A program made the position numbers and the translations under genes. From Argopecten irradians (lineage: Eukaryota; Mollusca; Bivalvia; Pectinida; Pectinidae): DNA of 64,000 bases. The stretch is from assembly GCF_041381155.1 (NCBI RefSeq), contig NC_091134.1, forward strand, positions 7,244,255 to 7,308,254. The letters are read 5' to 3'. Below are positions 1 to 12,000 of the stretch, piece by piece. The notes below the pieces were generated by a model. That model saw only the letters and a program-made list of their open reading frames with translations, did no database searches and was not told the origin of the DNA. Position 1 is the stretch's first letter, and each line of letters opens with the position of its first letter.

Positions 1-84
1 CATTTTGTAACTATAAATAAAATATAAACTTTGTTTATTTTACATGAATTGCAAAACAAGTTGTACAACTTGTATAAATCACTT

Positions 85-232
85 TTGATGACCCGGTTGA
101 AAGTGTGTGAGGGGTCTTAGAGTGGAAGGAAACCGGAGTGCATGATCGGGCCAGTGACCCCCTGACCTTTTCAGGTCCGTGCCGGGGATTGAACCCCGGT
201 CGGCTAGGTGAAAGGCCAGTGGCTTAACCACT
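85..232 (-). mobile_element. tRNA-derived SINE, copy 1
   Basis: Read on the minus strand, the right part resembles a tRNA: an A-box-like TAGTGGTTAAGCC, a CTTTCACC anticodon-loop-like stretch as in tRNA-Glu, and a B box GGGTTCAATCCCC. The tail contains GGAAACCGGAGT, similar to the conserved central cores of animal SINEs. A diverged copy lies at 25984-26146. It sits in the intron just before the NSUN5 last exon. The B box is intact, but the flanking acceptor stem is not tRNA-like, so this is a SINE and not a tRNA gene. Confidence 0.75.
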
Positions 233-440
233 ATACAATAACTATAAATGATCTATTGTAATTAAGTGTCTCAAATCTGCTTGCAAGACTCCTTTCATTT
301 ATCATATATCTGTCAACATTGTATGCAAAATTGATGCTAAATTTAGTTCTGTTTGAAATGATCAGAATGAATATTATAGACAGCTTGGTAGATCCTCATT
401 TGAACACAATATTAACACTCATTATATCAATATCTTGCAG

Positions 441-1460
441 GTGATCATGTTGAAACATGCTATGAAATTTCCAAACCTGAAACGTTTAGTTTATTCAACT
501 TGTTCTATCCATATGGAAGAAAACGAGGAGGTTATCAAAGAGCTAGAAACTATTGTGGAGGGAAAGTTTAAAGTGATCAAAGCCTTTCCTGATTGGCCAA
601 ATCGAGGTCTCCAAGGTTACGATAGCTCGGAGTGCTTCCTGCGAATGTCACCAGAACATTCCCTATGCAATGGATTTTTTGTGGCATGTTTTGAAAGAAT
701 CGAAATGGATTCAGATTCAGACACACAAACACTGGTAAAAAAGAAAAAGAAAGATAGATATGAGGAGACAAGGGAAACGGTGCCAAATGAAGAAACTGTT
801 AAATTGTCAAAGAAAGTGAAATCAAAGAAAAAGTGTAAAGCAAGTACAGATAGTTTAACGGAAGAAGTTGTGAAAAAATGGAAACTTGAAGAAAACGAAC
901 CAAACAATAAAAATAAGAAACATAAACACAAATCAAAACTTCAGGAGCAGCAGAATGGTGATGAAAGTGAATCAGAGACCAAAAGAAAGAAGCATAAACG
1001 CAAATCTAAAACTTGTGAGGAGGAAGATGGTGATGAAAGTGCATCAGAGACCAAAAGAAAGAAGCATAAACACAAGTCTAAAACTTGTGAGGAGGAAGAT
1101 GGTGATGAAAGTGAATCAGAGACCAAAAGAAAGAAGTATAAACACAAGTCTAAAACTTGTGAGGAGGAAGATGGTGATGAAAGTGCATCAGAGACCAAAA
1201 GAAAGAAGCATAAACACAGGTCTAAAACTTGTGAGGAGGAAGATGGTGATGAAAGTGAATCAGAGACCAAAAGAAAGAAGTATAAACACAAGTCTAAAAC
1301 TTGTGAGGAGGAAGATGGTGATGAAAGTGCATTAGAGACCAAAAGAAAGAAGCATAAACACAGGTCTAAAACTTGTGAGGAGGAAGATGGTGATGAAAGT
1401 GCATCAGAGACCAAAAGAAGAAAGAAGCATAAACACAAGAAAAATAGTTGTGACTGTTAA
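441..1460 (+). CDS. NSUN5: NSUN5-type 28S rRNA m5C methyltransferase, last exon
   Basis: This is the 3'-terminal exon of a NOL1/NOP2/Sun-family RNA cytosine-5 methyltransferase; NSUN5 methylates large-subunit rRNA in the nucleolus. The exon follows an acceptor (tatcttgcag) and opens in phase 0 with V-I-M-L-K-H. About 15 residues in is motif VI, YSTCSI, whose cysteine is the family's catalytic nucleophile. Next come the NSUN5-like stretches EENEEV, FPDWPNRGL and SGFFVA-like NGFFVACFER, which end the Rossmann domain near residue 90. The remaining 250 or so residues are a Lys/Glu/Ser tail made of KRKKHKHKSK repeats, probably a nucleolar or RNA-binding tail; human NSUN5 has a much shorter basic tail. 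The stop is TAA at 1458-1460. Upstream exons lie outside the window. The next gene, CPLANE2, converges from the other strand. Family assignment is firm; the paralogue choice rests on the motif context. Confidence 0.88.
   Translation: MIMLKHAMKFPNLKRLVYSTCSIHMEENEEVIKELETIVEGKFKVIKAFPDWPNRGLQGYDSSECFLRMSPEHSLCNGFFVACFERIEMDSDSDTQTLVKKKKKDRYEETRETVPNEETVKLSKKVKSKKKCKASTDSLTEEVVKKWKLEENEPNNKNKKHKHKSKLQEQQNGDESESETKRKKHKRKSKTCEEEDGDESASETKRKKHKHKSKTCEEEDGDESESETKRKKYKHKSKTCEEEDGDESASETKRKKHKHRSKTCEEEDGDESESETKRKKYKHKSKTCEEEDGDESALETKRKKHKHRSKTCEEEDGDESASETKRRKKHKHKKNSCDC
955..1440 (+). repeat. 72-bp in-frame tandem repeat in NSUN5 tail
   Basis: About 6.7 units of 72 bp (24 residues, consensus ending TCEEEDGDES) start near 1026, 1098, 1170, 1242, 1314 and 1386, with a diverged first unit from 955. 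Units alternate between ESESE with KYKHKS and ESASE with KHKHRS, so units 3-4 and 5-6 form a 144-bp duplicated pair. The period is a multiple of three, so copy-number change keeps the frame. Confidence 0.9.
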
Positions 1461-1923
1461 TAGGCAATGCATGTGTTGTTTATACACAAAATATAGACAT
1501 TAAAATCCAGTATAAATAATGAATCACACATTGTTGCTTATTTTGCATAATAACAAAGTTATTATGCCTCTTTGTTACAAAACGATTTAATGACTACTTC
1601 TCCTAATCTACTGGAGGGATTTCAGTGACACTTGATGGCAATTATCCTTAGATATGCATACTAGTACACAAGATACCCCCACCTTGTTCAGCCCCTTTGT
1701 TCCAAAACGATTACTGTAATCCAACTTTCTTTTATGTGCTTTTTACTTTCAAAATTTGTAAAAGTTTATCGCCTTAAATTGATATGTATACACCATTCAA
1801 TTTTTAAATCTGCAAATATTAATCTTCGCGAACTTGTTTTGAAATAGACATGGCCCTCAAGGGTTCTGGTTTAATGTCACTGTAACTTAAATTTCACTTC
1901 ACATCCACTTTTAATGTATTATC
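1461..1923. other. NSUN5 3' UTR and intergenic DNA
   Basis: No coding signal. This is presumably the NSUN5 3' UTR followed by the space between two convergent genes. No canonical AATAAA was seen on the plus strand here. Confidence 0.5.
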
Positions 1924-1927
1924 TTAA

Positions 1928-2267
1928 AGATATGCTACACCGCAGACAAATGGTATTTTTTCACTATCAAAAACAGGAGCCAACGATTTAGTATTTTTCT
2001 TCAGTTACAAAACCGTTTTTGAAAAGTTTGGGCTTCTAATTTTACTTAGAAAGTTAAAAAATATAATAAAAATATTAATTGCATCTCGAAAAAATTCTGT
2101 GGCACTATATTCTATATGGATTGAAGTATTTATTGCGCATGCACCAAAGGCAAAATAAATTATTTTATATTATTTTTTGTGTTAATTAGACATATATAAC
2201 ATGATTAAACACCAATTATTGTTCAAATGATGAATATTATTTATGCTCTGTCGGCAGTGGAGCATCT
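1928..2267 (+). mobile_element. TTAA-flanked MITE, AGATGCTCC family, copy 1
   Basis: The terminal inverted repeat is AGATRCTMCACCGCMGACA on the left and the complement of TGTCGGCAGTGGAGCATCT on the right, flanked by TTAA on both sides. The interior is AT-rich with a conserved TGCGCATGCACC motif. It is non-autonomous. Three further copies lie at 3299, 3948 and (inverted) 51839. Confidence 0.85.
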
Positions 2268-2801
2268 TTAAGATGAGCTTATTTTTAAGATTAGCACACA
2301 TTTATTCTGATGTTTTAGTGCTGTCCCTATCTTAGATACATGGGAAATCAGGATTGTTTTCGCTTATATGATTGAACTGGTTGGACCTAGTTGTTCATTT
2401 TGAATTAATGACAAACCTGAATTTTTTCAGAAAGCCTTGACAAAGCCCTCATAGGCCTGTATCAATATCTGCAGGTCTGTCAGGATTTAAACTTTAAATA
2501 TACTAATATACAAACGGTCCAACCAGTCCAACCATGTAAATGAAAATGACCCCGGCATACATTTGCTTCTGTACTGGATCAATAGTCATTAGATTTTCTC
2601 CAGAACTTACTACATTCTTCCCCCAACAAAACCTTGGTCTTTGATCTAATCTAGAAATTGTCTGTAAACGCAGAAAGATAGAAAAACACAGTGACTATAG
2701 ATCCCTCTTGATTCAACGAACTAAATTGAAGTAGAGATAGCATACACCTGCTGCAAAGAGTTACATGTACACATGTATCATGAAAGCACAACAAATCTAG
2801 T

Positions 2802-3033
2802 TTAACAATATGATATTTTATTGTCACCTGGCGGGCCCTTTCCTCCTCCCATTTTTAAATCTCTCTGCCACAAATGTTCACAAATGATATTCAGATTTTG
2901 TGCAATGTCATTGAAACTGCTCTGATTTTCAGCATCTGGAATGTTTCTGGTTTTCAAAATTGGAATTTTCCAGTTATGTTCAAAATCTCGAATGTCCCTC
3001 TGGGTAATCTCACTGTGTGCAAACTGGTCAAAT
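2802..3033 (-). CDS. CPLANE2: CPLANE2 coding exon 5 and stop
   Basis: The acceptor is aaccttcacag. Encodes FDQFAHSEITQRDIRDFEH, WKIPILKTRN and a C-terminus ending ISYC, then TAA at 2802-2804. An AATAAA lies inside the last codons. A downstream candidate poly(A) signal is the complement of 2301-2306. Confidence 0.9.
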
Positions 3034-6000
3034 CTGTGAAGGTTAAGGAAAGACCTAATTGTCTACTTCACAGACGGAAATATCTTTGTTGGTAGCAGTC
3101 AATCTTCAACACAAACTTTCATAATCGCTTATTAAACCGGAGTGTAAGAGTATTATAATCTAAATCACCCAGCCCAGTACCGGTAACGCTTTACTGAAAT
3201 TTCGGGGACTCTGAATAATAAAAGAATGTAACTAGTTTATTATGAAAACACAGGACTTACCAGGGTGTGTATTTACCCCATCCCCATGTCATTTTTAAAG
3301 ATGCTCCACCACTGGCAAATGGTATTTTTTCACTATAAAAAAAAGGAGCAGACGATTTAGTATTTTTCATCATTTACAAAAGTTACTTACTTTACACCAT
3401 TACCACCATTGAAAAGCTTGAGCTTCTAATTTTACTTCAAGTTAAAAATATGAAAAATAATTAACTGCATCCCGAAAAAAATCTGTGACACTTTATCCTT
3501 TATGGAATGAAGTACTGATTGCGCATGCACCAAAGGCGAAATAAATTATTTTATATTATTTTTTGTGTTAATTAGGCATATATATACACGATTAAACACC
3601 AATTATTGTTCCAATGATTAATATCATTTATGCTGTGTCGACAGTGGAGCAACTTTACGCATAGAAAATGAAAAAGGACCCCACTTTTTTCTGAAACTGT
3701 ATTCAAATTACAATAGGGGAGGGACCTCTGAGAAAGACCTCATCTATGGAACAACAAGCATTCAACAGTTAAACTCCGAGTTACCATATCCAACCCTACA
3801 AGCACCCCTTTCTGGACTTATTTAGATCATACTATACACAAGTTTCTTCGTTTTATAATTGTCTTTTACCAATTGATATGTTGCTTACTTAGTGAAATCA
3901 TTTTGTAAAAGATCTTAAAGTTTTCCTGTTAATTTTCTCAATGTTAAAGATGCTCCACCACTGACAAATGGTATTCTTTCACTATCAAAAACAGGAGCAG
4001 ACGATTTAGTATTTTTCTTCAGTTACAAAAGTTTCTTACTTTACACCATTACCACCATTGAAAAGTTTGAGCTTGTAATTTTATTTCAAGTTAAAAATAT
4101 AAAAGATAATTAGTTGCATCCCGAAAAAATTCTGTGCCACTATATCCTATATGGAATGAAGTACTGATTGCGCATGCACCAAAGGCGAAGTAAATTATTT
4201 TATATTAATTGTTGTGTTAATTATACATAGATATACACGATTAAACACCAATTATTGTTCAAATGATGAGTATCATTTATGCTCTGTCGGCGGTGGAGCA
4301 TCTTTAATCAAACTTCATGGGAACTTTAATTTGGTCGAATACTGTAACAGAAGATCAAATGATCAGAAATCTTCAAAGAGGGGTTAAAAAGGATACTTTG
4401 TTCCTATGACAAGTTTAGTTGTGTTATCTTTCGGAGTACTGATGCGAGTGAGCTGATGAGGAATATCATCAAAGCTACTCTTATCTATAAAGGAGAACAG
4501 GAAAATAACAGCATCGGCCTTGTCCAGACACGCCTGTAGCGAGAAAAAAGATCATATATGATAAACAACTACGTTTGATCCAGATACTATAGGATACAAC
4601 TCTATTATCATTAAACAAGAGATCCCAGAGGGATCTTGGCACCCACCAAAAAATGATCAATGTCTGACAATGGAAAGAGGGATCTTTTCTCTGCTTTTCA
4701 AACTTTTTCAAACACACTACATATAAAATTTGAGACAGATCGCTATAGTACTTTCTAAGAAATAGTGGTAACAAACTTCACCAATGAAATCTAAGATGGC
4801 GGCCGGTTGCCTATCTTGTTTACCGATCAGTCCCGAAAGGCATTATGCCTCAGTCCTAAAAGGTACTATGCACAACTAGGGTACAAGGGGAACCTATGCA
4901 TAAAATTTGAAAAAGATCACTTCAGTACTTTCTGAGAAATAGCGATAACAAACTTTAACTATCAAAATCCAAGATGGCCGTCAGTCGGCCATCTTGTTTA
5001 CCGATCGGTCTCAAAATACAATATGCACAACTAGGATCCTAGGGGAACCTGTATATGAAAATTGAGAAAGATCCCTTCAGCACTTTTTGAGAAATAGCGG
5101 TAACAAACTTTAACTATCAAAATCCAAGATGGCCGCCTGTCGGCCATCTTGTTCATCGATCGGTCTTAAAATGCAATATGCACAACTAGGGTCCTATGGG
5201 AACCTATATATGAAATTTGAGAAAGATCCCTTCAGTACTTTTTGAGAAATAGCGGTAACAATCTTTAACTATGAAAATCCAAGATGTCAGCCTGTCAGCC
5301 ATCTTGTTCACCGATCGGTCCCAAAATGCAATATGCACAACTAGGGCCCTAGGGGAACCTGTATATGAAATTTGAGAAAGATCCCTTCAGCACTTTTTGA
5401 GATATAGCGGTAACAAACTTTAACTATCAAAATCCAAGATGGTCGCCTGTCGGCCATCTTGTTCACCGATCGGTCCCAAAATGCAATATGCACAACTAGG
5501 GTCCTAGGGGAACCTACATGTGAAATTTGAAAAAGATCCCTTTAGCACTTTCTGAGAAATAGCGGTAACAAGAATTGTTAACGGACGGACCACGGACGAA
5601 AGGCGATTTGAATAGCCCACCATCTGATGATGGTGGGCTAAAAATAACATTTTCCTTCATTGGATATCATGCATTTTGTGTGACATTGACAAGAATTGTG
5701 AAATGATAAATGTGAAAAATACAGTATGCTTTTTAAAGGCCCACTACCTTTCCGAAACGGCTTTTAATTTTTAAAATGGGAATGTAAAACAAGATCGATA
5801 ATTTTGTAGAGTCTTAAAATTTATTTACTTACCCTTAATACTACTTTATCATCACCTTCTGAAAGATTTGATTGAAATAAATAAAATGTTTATTTTCATA
5901 ACGCGGGTCGTATTATGTTTCCCACCGTCTTCCTAAATACCGCGCGGTAGTTGGTTATCACTGCACCAGACGGCAAAACAGCGAATTGACTCTCCACTGT

Positions 6001-9000
6001 TTTCATATCATACGCATGGAATCTTGCACATGTTTGGTGTCGTAACCTTATTTTAGGTCATCGTTATGCATTTTCTGATGTTATTAATGTTTTTTAAGAA
6101 ACCTTTATATTTTGCTCCGGAAAGGTAATGGGCCTTTAATCCAGATTGCAAAGTTTTGAATAGTTAGCCTGCTAAAACCATAATGATCATTAACTTGTTT
6201 GCATGACCAAAATGGCACACAAGCAACAGACAGTACAAAATACTTGAAACTTACTGGCATTATATGATCGTATTTCTTTGTTGAATTCTCTCCTGTATCC
6301 CAGAACTGTATTTGAAACATAGAAGCTTTGTTCTGTTGTAAAATCTTCCCTGGCCAAAACAAAGACGTTGTTTGGATACCTTAAAAAAAGGTGAAATCAT
6401 TATCTCTATTTCCCTTCATACCGTATTTTCCCTAATGAGGGCGCTGGGCGCGGGTAAATGGCCTAGGGGGCGCCGTTATTTGAGACCATTTTTAGATGTT
6501 TTTTTCTGAAACAGACTATAGTCATCTTGCTTTTAGTTTCGTATTTTTCTGAAACTTACTATAGCCAAATTACGTTTTGAAGTCAAGTAAGTATTGAAAT
6601 TACATAATTATGAAGAAATGTATGCACCAGAAGTATTAAACATTGGTTAAATATGTATGTTTCACGGAATTTTGGCATTTTATGCTAGCCTGTTTGTTTA
6701 CCATGCGTACACAAAATGGCGGACAGTGCTTTCGATCGCTAAGCTTACTCTCGTTTTGTGGCAGATGGGAAATACCGACAAGAGCACACAATTAAATGCT
6801 TAGAAATGATAACATGCCTGTTATTTAGTTACCTTTATCATAGACATACAGTAAGTATTCATAAAACCTGTATGGACATCGCTAAAATGTTGTTGCCAGT
6901 TAGTCTTCATCCATACACGTGTGTGGGGCATTCAAGTGACACGTTTTGTTTTGAACATGGAATTCTCGCTGTTTCTATGTGTAAACACTTGGCAAAGATG
7001 TCCTAAGTTGCCCAGTGCAATACATTTATAGCTGATCGGATATCTGTTATGCATCAGATTGATGTGAAACAGTATTTTATTAGCGTCTGCAAAGACAAAT
7101 CGTCACAATCTGGCACAAAAATTGTATGAAATTAGCTGATTTTTTTCAGCAAAAAACGTGGGGGCGCCCTTATATTAGAGGAGGCGCTCTTAATAGGGAA
7201 AATACGGTATATCTACCCCTTCTGCACAAAGATGGGTCTAGATGATCCAGGGTTTAATAATTTACCAGGAAAATTTAGGGACCAATTCCAGAGTGAGTAT
7301 AATAGTAACAGGGAACAGGTTTCATCAGAGCCCAGTTTCATATAAATAAAGTTGTTACTTATATATGTAATTTAAAGTTGTATGGTCTATAACTTTCGCT
7401 CTTTTTGCCATAGTGAAAACTGTGTAAGTGTTATATATACTTTTCTCCGTCTGTCTGAGTTTTAAACTTTCTAATTTTACCACTTTTTATAAAGTTGCAG
7501 CACTGGAAATATTTTTAATTATAACAAGAGGCCCATGGGCCTTAACGGTCATCTGACCCATGGCACAAAACAACAAAGTCACAGTATAAAGTAGTGGTTA
7601 ACAATTAATATAAACAATACAAGGAACTCCTTAGTTGAATATGTAAGTTTCTGAAATAGGTAAATGTCATTTGTTGAACAAACTTGGTAGCCCTTCATCC
7701 ATATATGGTTGTAACCCATTCAAGGATTAATATATGGAGTCAGATTTTAAAGCCAAATTTCAGCAAAGCTCCCATTTTTTTGACCTCCGCCATACTATCC
7801 CCATGGGTCTTAGCTCGGTCCTTTATAAAATATGATTGTCCTCACCTAAAGTTCCCCCTTCTGAATCAATTAAAACCCATATAGACCAATTTTCATTGAG
7901 GTCGGAGACTGAACCCGAACACAGGAAGTTGGCGAGCGGCCATCTTGGAATACGAAAATGTTTGTATGTTGTTCGGCATCAATTATAACCCCTATAGACC
8001 AATTTTCATTGAGATCAGAGACTGAAACCTTAAAACAGGAAGTGGGCCAGTGGCCATCTTGTAATAACAAAATCTTTACGAAAATGTTTGAATGTTGTTC
8101 CACATTATTTAAAACCCCTATAGACCAATTTTCATTGAGATCGGAGACCGAAACCTGAAAGCAGGAAGTTGTCCAGCTAAAATTAAGAAAATTTGCCCTT
8201 TTGGGGCCCACCCCTCAGCTCCTAGGGGTCGGACCAGACTCATTAATACAAGAGATCCCAGAGGGATCTTGGCGCCCACCAAAGAATGATCTATGTCTGA
8301 CAATAGAAAGACGGATCTTTTCTCTGCTTTTCAACTTTTTACTACATATTACTACATATGAAATTTGAGAAAGATCCTTTCAGTACTTTCTGAGATATAT
8401 AACACTGACAAACTTCAATAATCAAAATCAAAGATGTTGTTGACCGATCAGTCACAATATGCAATATGCAGGTCCTAGGAGTACCTACATATAAAATTTG
8501 AGACAGATCACTTCAGTACTTTCTGAGAAATAGCGGTAACAAACTTCAATTATCAAAATTCAAAATGGTGGCCTGTCGGCCATCTTGTTGACCGTTCGGA
8601 CCCAAAATGTAATTAGGGACCTAAGGGAACCTGCACATGAAATTTGAGACATATCCCTTCAGTTGTTGACCGATCGGTCCCAAAATTAAATATGCACAAC
8701 AAGGGCCCTAGGGGAACCTACATGTGAAATTTGGGAGAGATCCCTTCAGTACTTTCTGAGAAATAGCGGTAACAAACTTTAACAATCAAAATCCAAGATG
8801 GCGGCCAGGCGGCCATTTTGTTAACCGATCGGTCCTAAAATGCAATATGCACAACTAGGGCCCTAGGGGAACCTACATGTGAAATTTGGGAGAGATCCCT
8901 TCAGTACTTTCTGAGAAATAGCGGTAACAAACTTTAACAATCAAAATCCAAGATGGCGGCCAGGCGGCCATTTTGTTAACCGATCGGTCCTAAAATGCAA

Positions 9001-12000
9001 TATGCACAACTAGGGCCCTAGGGGAACCTACATGTGAAATTTGAGAGAGATCCCTTCAGTACTTTCTGAGAAATAGCGGTAACAAACTTTAACTATCAAA
9101 ATCCAAGATGGCGGCCTGGCGGCCATCTTGTTAACCGATCGGTCCTAAAATGCAATATCCACAACTAGGGCCCTAGGGGAACCTACATGTGAAATTTGAG
9201 AGAGATCCCTTTAGTACTTTCTGAGAAATAGCGGTAACAAACTTTAACTATCAAAATCCAAGATGGCGGCCTGGCGGCCATCTTGTCAACCGATTGGTCC
9301 TAAAATGCAATATGCACAACTAGGTCCCTAGGGGAACCTACATGTGAAATTTGAGAGAGATCCCTTCAGTACTTTCTGAGAAATAGCGGTAACAATCTTT
9401 AACAATCAAAATCCAAGATGGCGGCCTGGCGGCCATCTTGTTAACCGATCGGTCCTAAAATGCAATATCCACAACTAGGGCCCTAGGGGAACCTACATGT
9501 GAAATTTGAGAGAGATCCCTTCAATACCTGAGAAATAGCGGTAACAAACTTAACTATCAAAATCCAAGATGGCGGCCTGGCGGCCATCTTGTTAACCGAT
9601 CGGTGCAATATGCACAACTAGGCCCTAGGGGAACTACATGTGAAATTGAGAATCCCTTCAGTACTTTCTGAGAAATGGTAACAAACTTTAACTATCAAAA
9701 TCCAAGATGGCGGCCTGGCGGCCATCTTGTTAACCGATCGGTCCTAAAATGCAATATGCACAACTAGGGCCCTAGGGGAACCTACATATGAAATTTGAGA
9801 AAGATCCCTTCAGTACTTTCTGAGAAATAGCGGTAACAAGAAATGTTAACGGACGGAAGGACGGACGGACGGACGGACGGACGGACGGACGGAAGGACGG
9901 ACGGACGGAAGGACGGACGGAAGGACGGACGGAAGGACGGACGACAGACCACGGACAAAAAGCGATTTGAATAGTCCACCATCTGACGATGGTGGGCTAA
10001 TAAAATATGATTGTCCTTCCCCAATGATGTTTCATACCAAATATGGATGAAATTCATCCAAGGATGAAGGTGGAGTAGGATTTTAAAGCTAAATTTAAGA
10101 AAATTTCCCCATTTGGGGCCCCACCCCTCAGCCCCTAGGGGTCAGACCAGGCTCATTTATATCAAATATGATTGTCCTTCCCCAATGATGTTTCACACCA
10201 AATATGGATGAAATCCATCCAAGGATGAAAGAGAAGTAGGATTTTAAAGCTAAAATTAAGAAAATTTCCCCATTTCGGGCCCCACCCCTCAGCCCCTAGG
10301 AGTCAGACCAGGCTCATTTATATACAATATGATTTTCCTTCCCAAATGATGTTTAACACCAATTATAGATGAAATCCATCCAAGGATGAAGGAGTAGTAG
10401 TATTTTAAAGCTAATATTAAGAAAGTTTGCCCTTTTGGGGCCCACCCCTCAGCCCCTAGGGGTCGGACCAGGCTCATTTATATAAAATATGATTGTCCTT
10501 CCCAAATGATGTTTCACACCAAATATGGATGAAATCATCCCAAGTATGAAGGAGGAGTAGGATTTTAAAGCTTAAATTAAGAAAATTTCCCCATTTGGGG
10601 CCCCACACCTCAGCCCCTAGGAGTCAGACAAGGCTCATTTATATAATATATTATTGTCCTTCCCCAATGATGTTTCACACCAAATATAGATGAAATCCAT
10701 CCAAGGATAAAGGAGGAGTAGGATTTTAAAGCTAAAATTAAGAAAATTTGCCCTTTCGGGGCCCCACCCCTCAGCCCCTAGGGGTCGTACCAGGCTCATT
10801 TATTTAAATTATGATTGTCCTTCCACAATGATGTTTTCTGTGTAATCGTAATTACATTTCAATTACTTTTCAATTACATTACACCTATTATGAAGTTGAA
10901 CTTAGCAGCCAGTATACTAAGTTTAGAAAGTGTAAAGTTCAACTTGTCTGCTGTAGTTCAACTAAAACTGAAGATAGATGTAACAGTGTTTAGTATTGGT
11001 CTATAAAAATCTTTTATAATTAGTTTTCTGATGAACTGTAAGGCTCAAAGAAATAAAGAATACAAACGAATTGTCTATACAGGTACACTTTATAGCTAAT
11101 TTTAAGTTTCACCAGTGTGCCCATGGGCATAAGAGCATATTGTATTAAACAATGGAAAGCACTGATTTCATAAGATCAATTCAGTTGTTTCAGGGAGTAT
11201 GTCCTCAGATTTCCAATGAACTTGTTGTTTAAGGAAACAATGAGAAGTCAATTAATTCTGTTTTATATTCCCAGTAACTGTTCTTTTTACCTGTACAGTC
11301 AAGATTTATCTGTTTAGCTCAGAAGCATAAGTCACATGTTTGCTTTAAAAAAATCCTTAAAGTATATACTTGATTCATTTTTAAATATTTAACATGCATT
11401 GCATTGTAAATGAAAATAATAAATAATTAAATAAAGAAAAATTACACTGCTTCAGATTTCCGCTTTCTCACTTGAAGAATCAAGAATTAGATTTCAGGTT
11501 TAAAATACAAATGTATCTACTTGTTGTGTTATACCGTCATCTGCAAAATGCAGGTTATCAATTAACCACATACGAAAAATGCACATGGTCATTTCTAAGA
11601 CACACCAGTTTAAAAAGCATGATGTGGGACAGGTGTAAACTTGAAACTAAACAAGGACATAGTCATTCAGATCTCCCGCCAATGGAGATATCAAAGCTGA
11701 AGTAAGTTTGATTGTGGAGACTTATGTGTATGAAAAACAAGAGGCCCAGAGGGCCTGTATCGCTCACCTGGTTTGTAATGCCTAGGAATGTTCTGAATAT
11801 AAGTTCATTGTTTCTTTTCCGAATTCCCCTATTGGGGCCCACTCTTTCTGCTCCAGGGGGTCAAAGCCAAAATTTATACAAATTCTGTTAACCCCAAGGA
11901 TGTTTCTAGGCCAAATTTGGTCACAATCCATGCAGAACTATATGACTATTAGCGATTTACAGGATTTACCTCTATTTCCCCTATTGGGCCCCGCCCTTCC

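Noticed and set aside
170-232. Possible tRNA-Glu gene on the minus strand
   Set aside because: A and B boxes are present, but the acceptor stem does not pair, and a SINE body follows; a diverged second copy confirms a SINE.
886-1335. Alternative frame over the NSUN5 tail
   Set aside because: Shadow of the 72-bp repeat; the NSUN5 frame carries the conserved catalytic domain.
4615-5641. CRISPR-like regular repeats of about 155 bp
   Set aside because: Units are near-identical along their whole length with no unique spacers, in an animal genome, and lie inside Helitron-type elements.
11472-11705. 77-codon frame ending near a GTAAGT donor
   Set aside because: No family resemblance, no matching acceptor, and it sits in the CPLANE2 intron on the other strand; kept only as a weak candidate.
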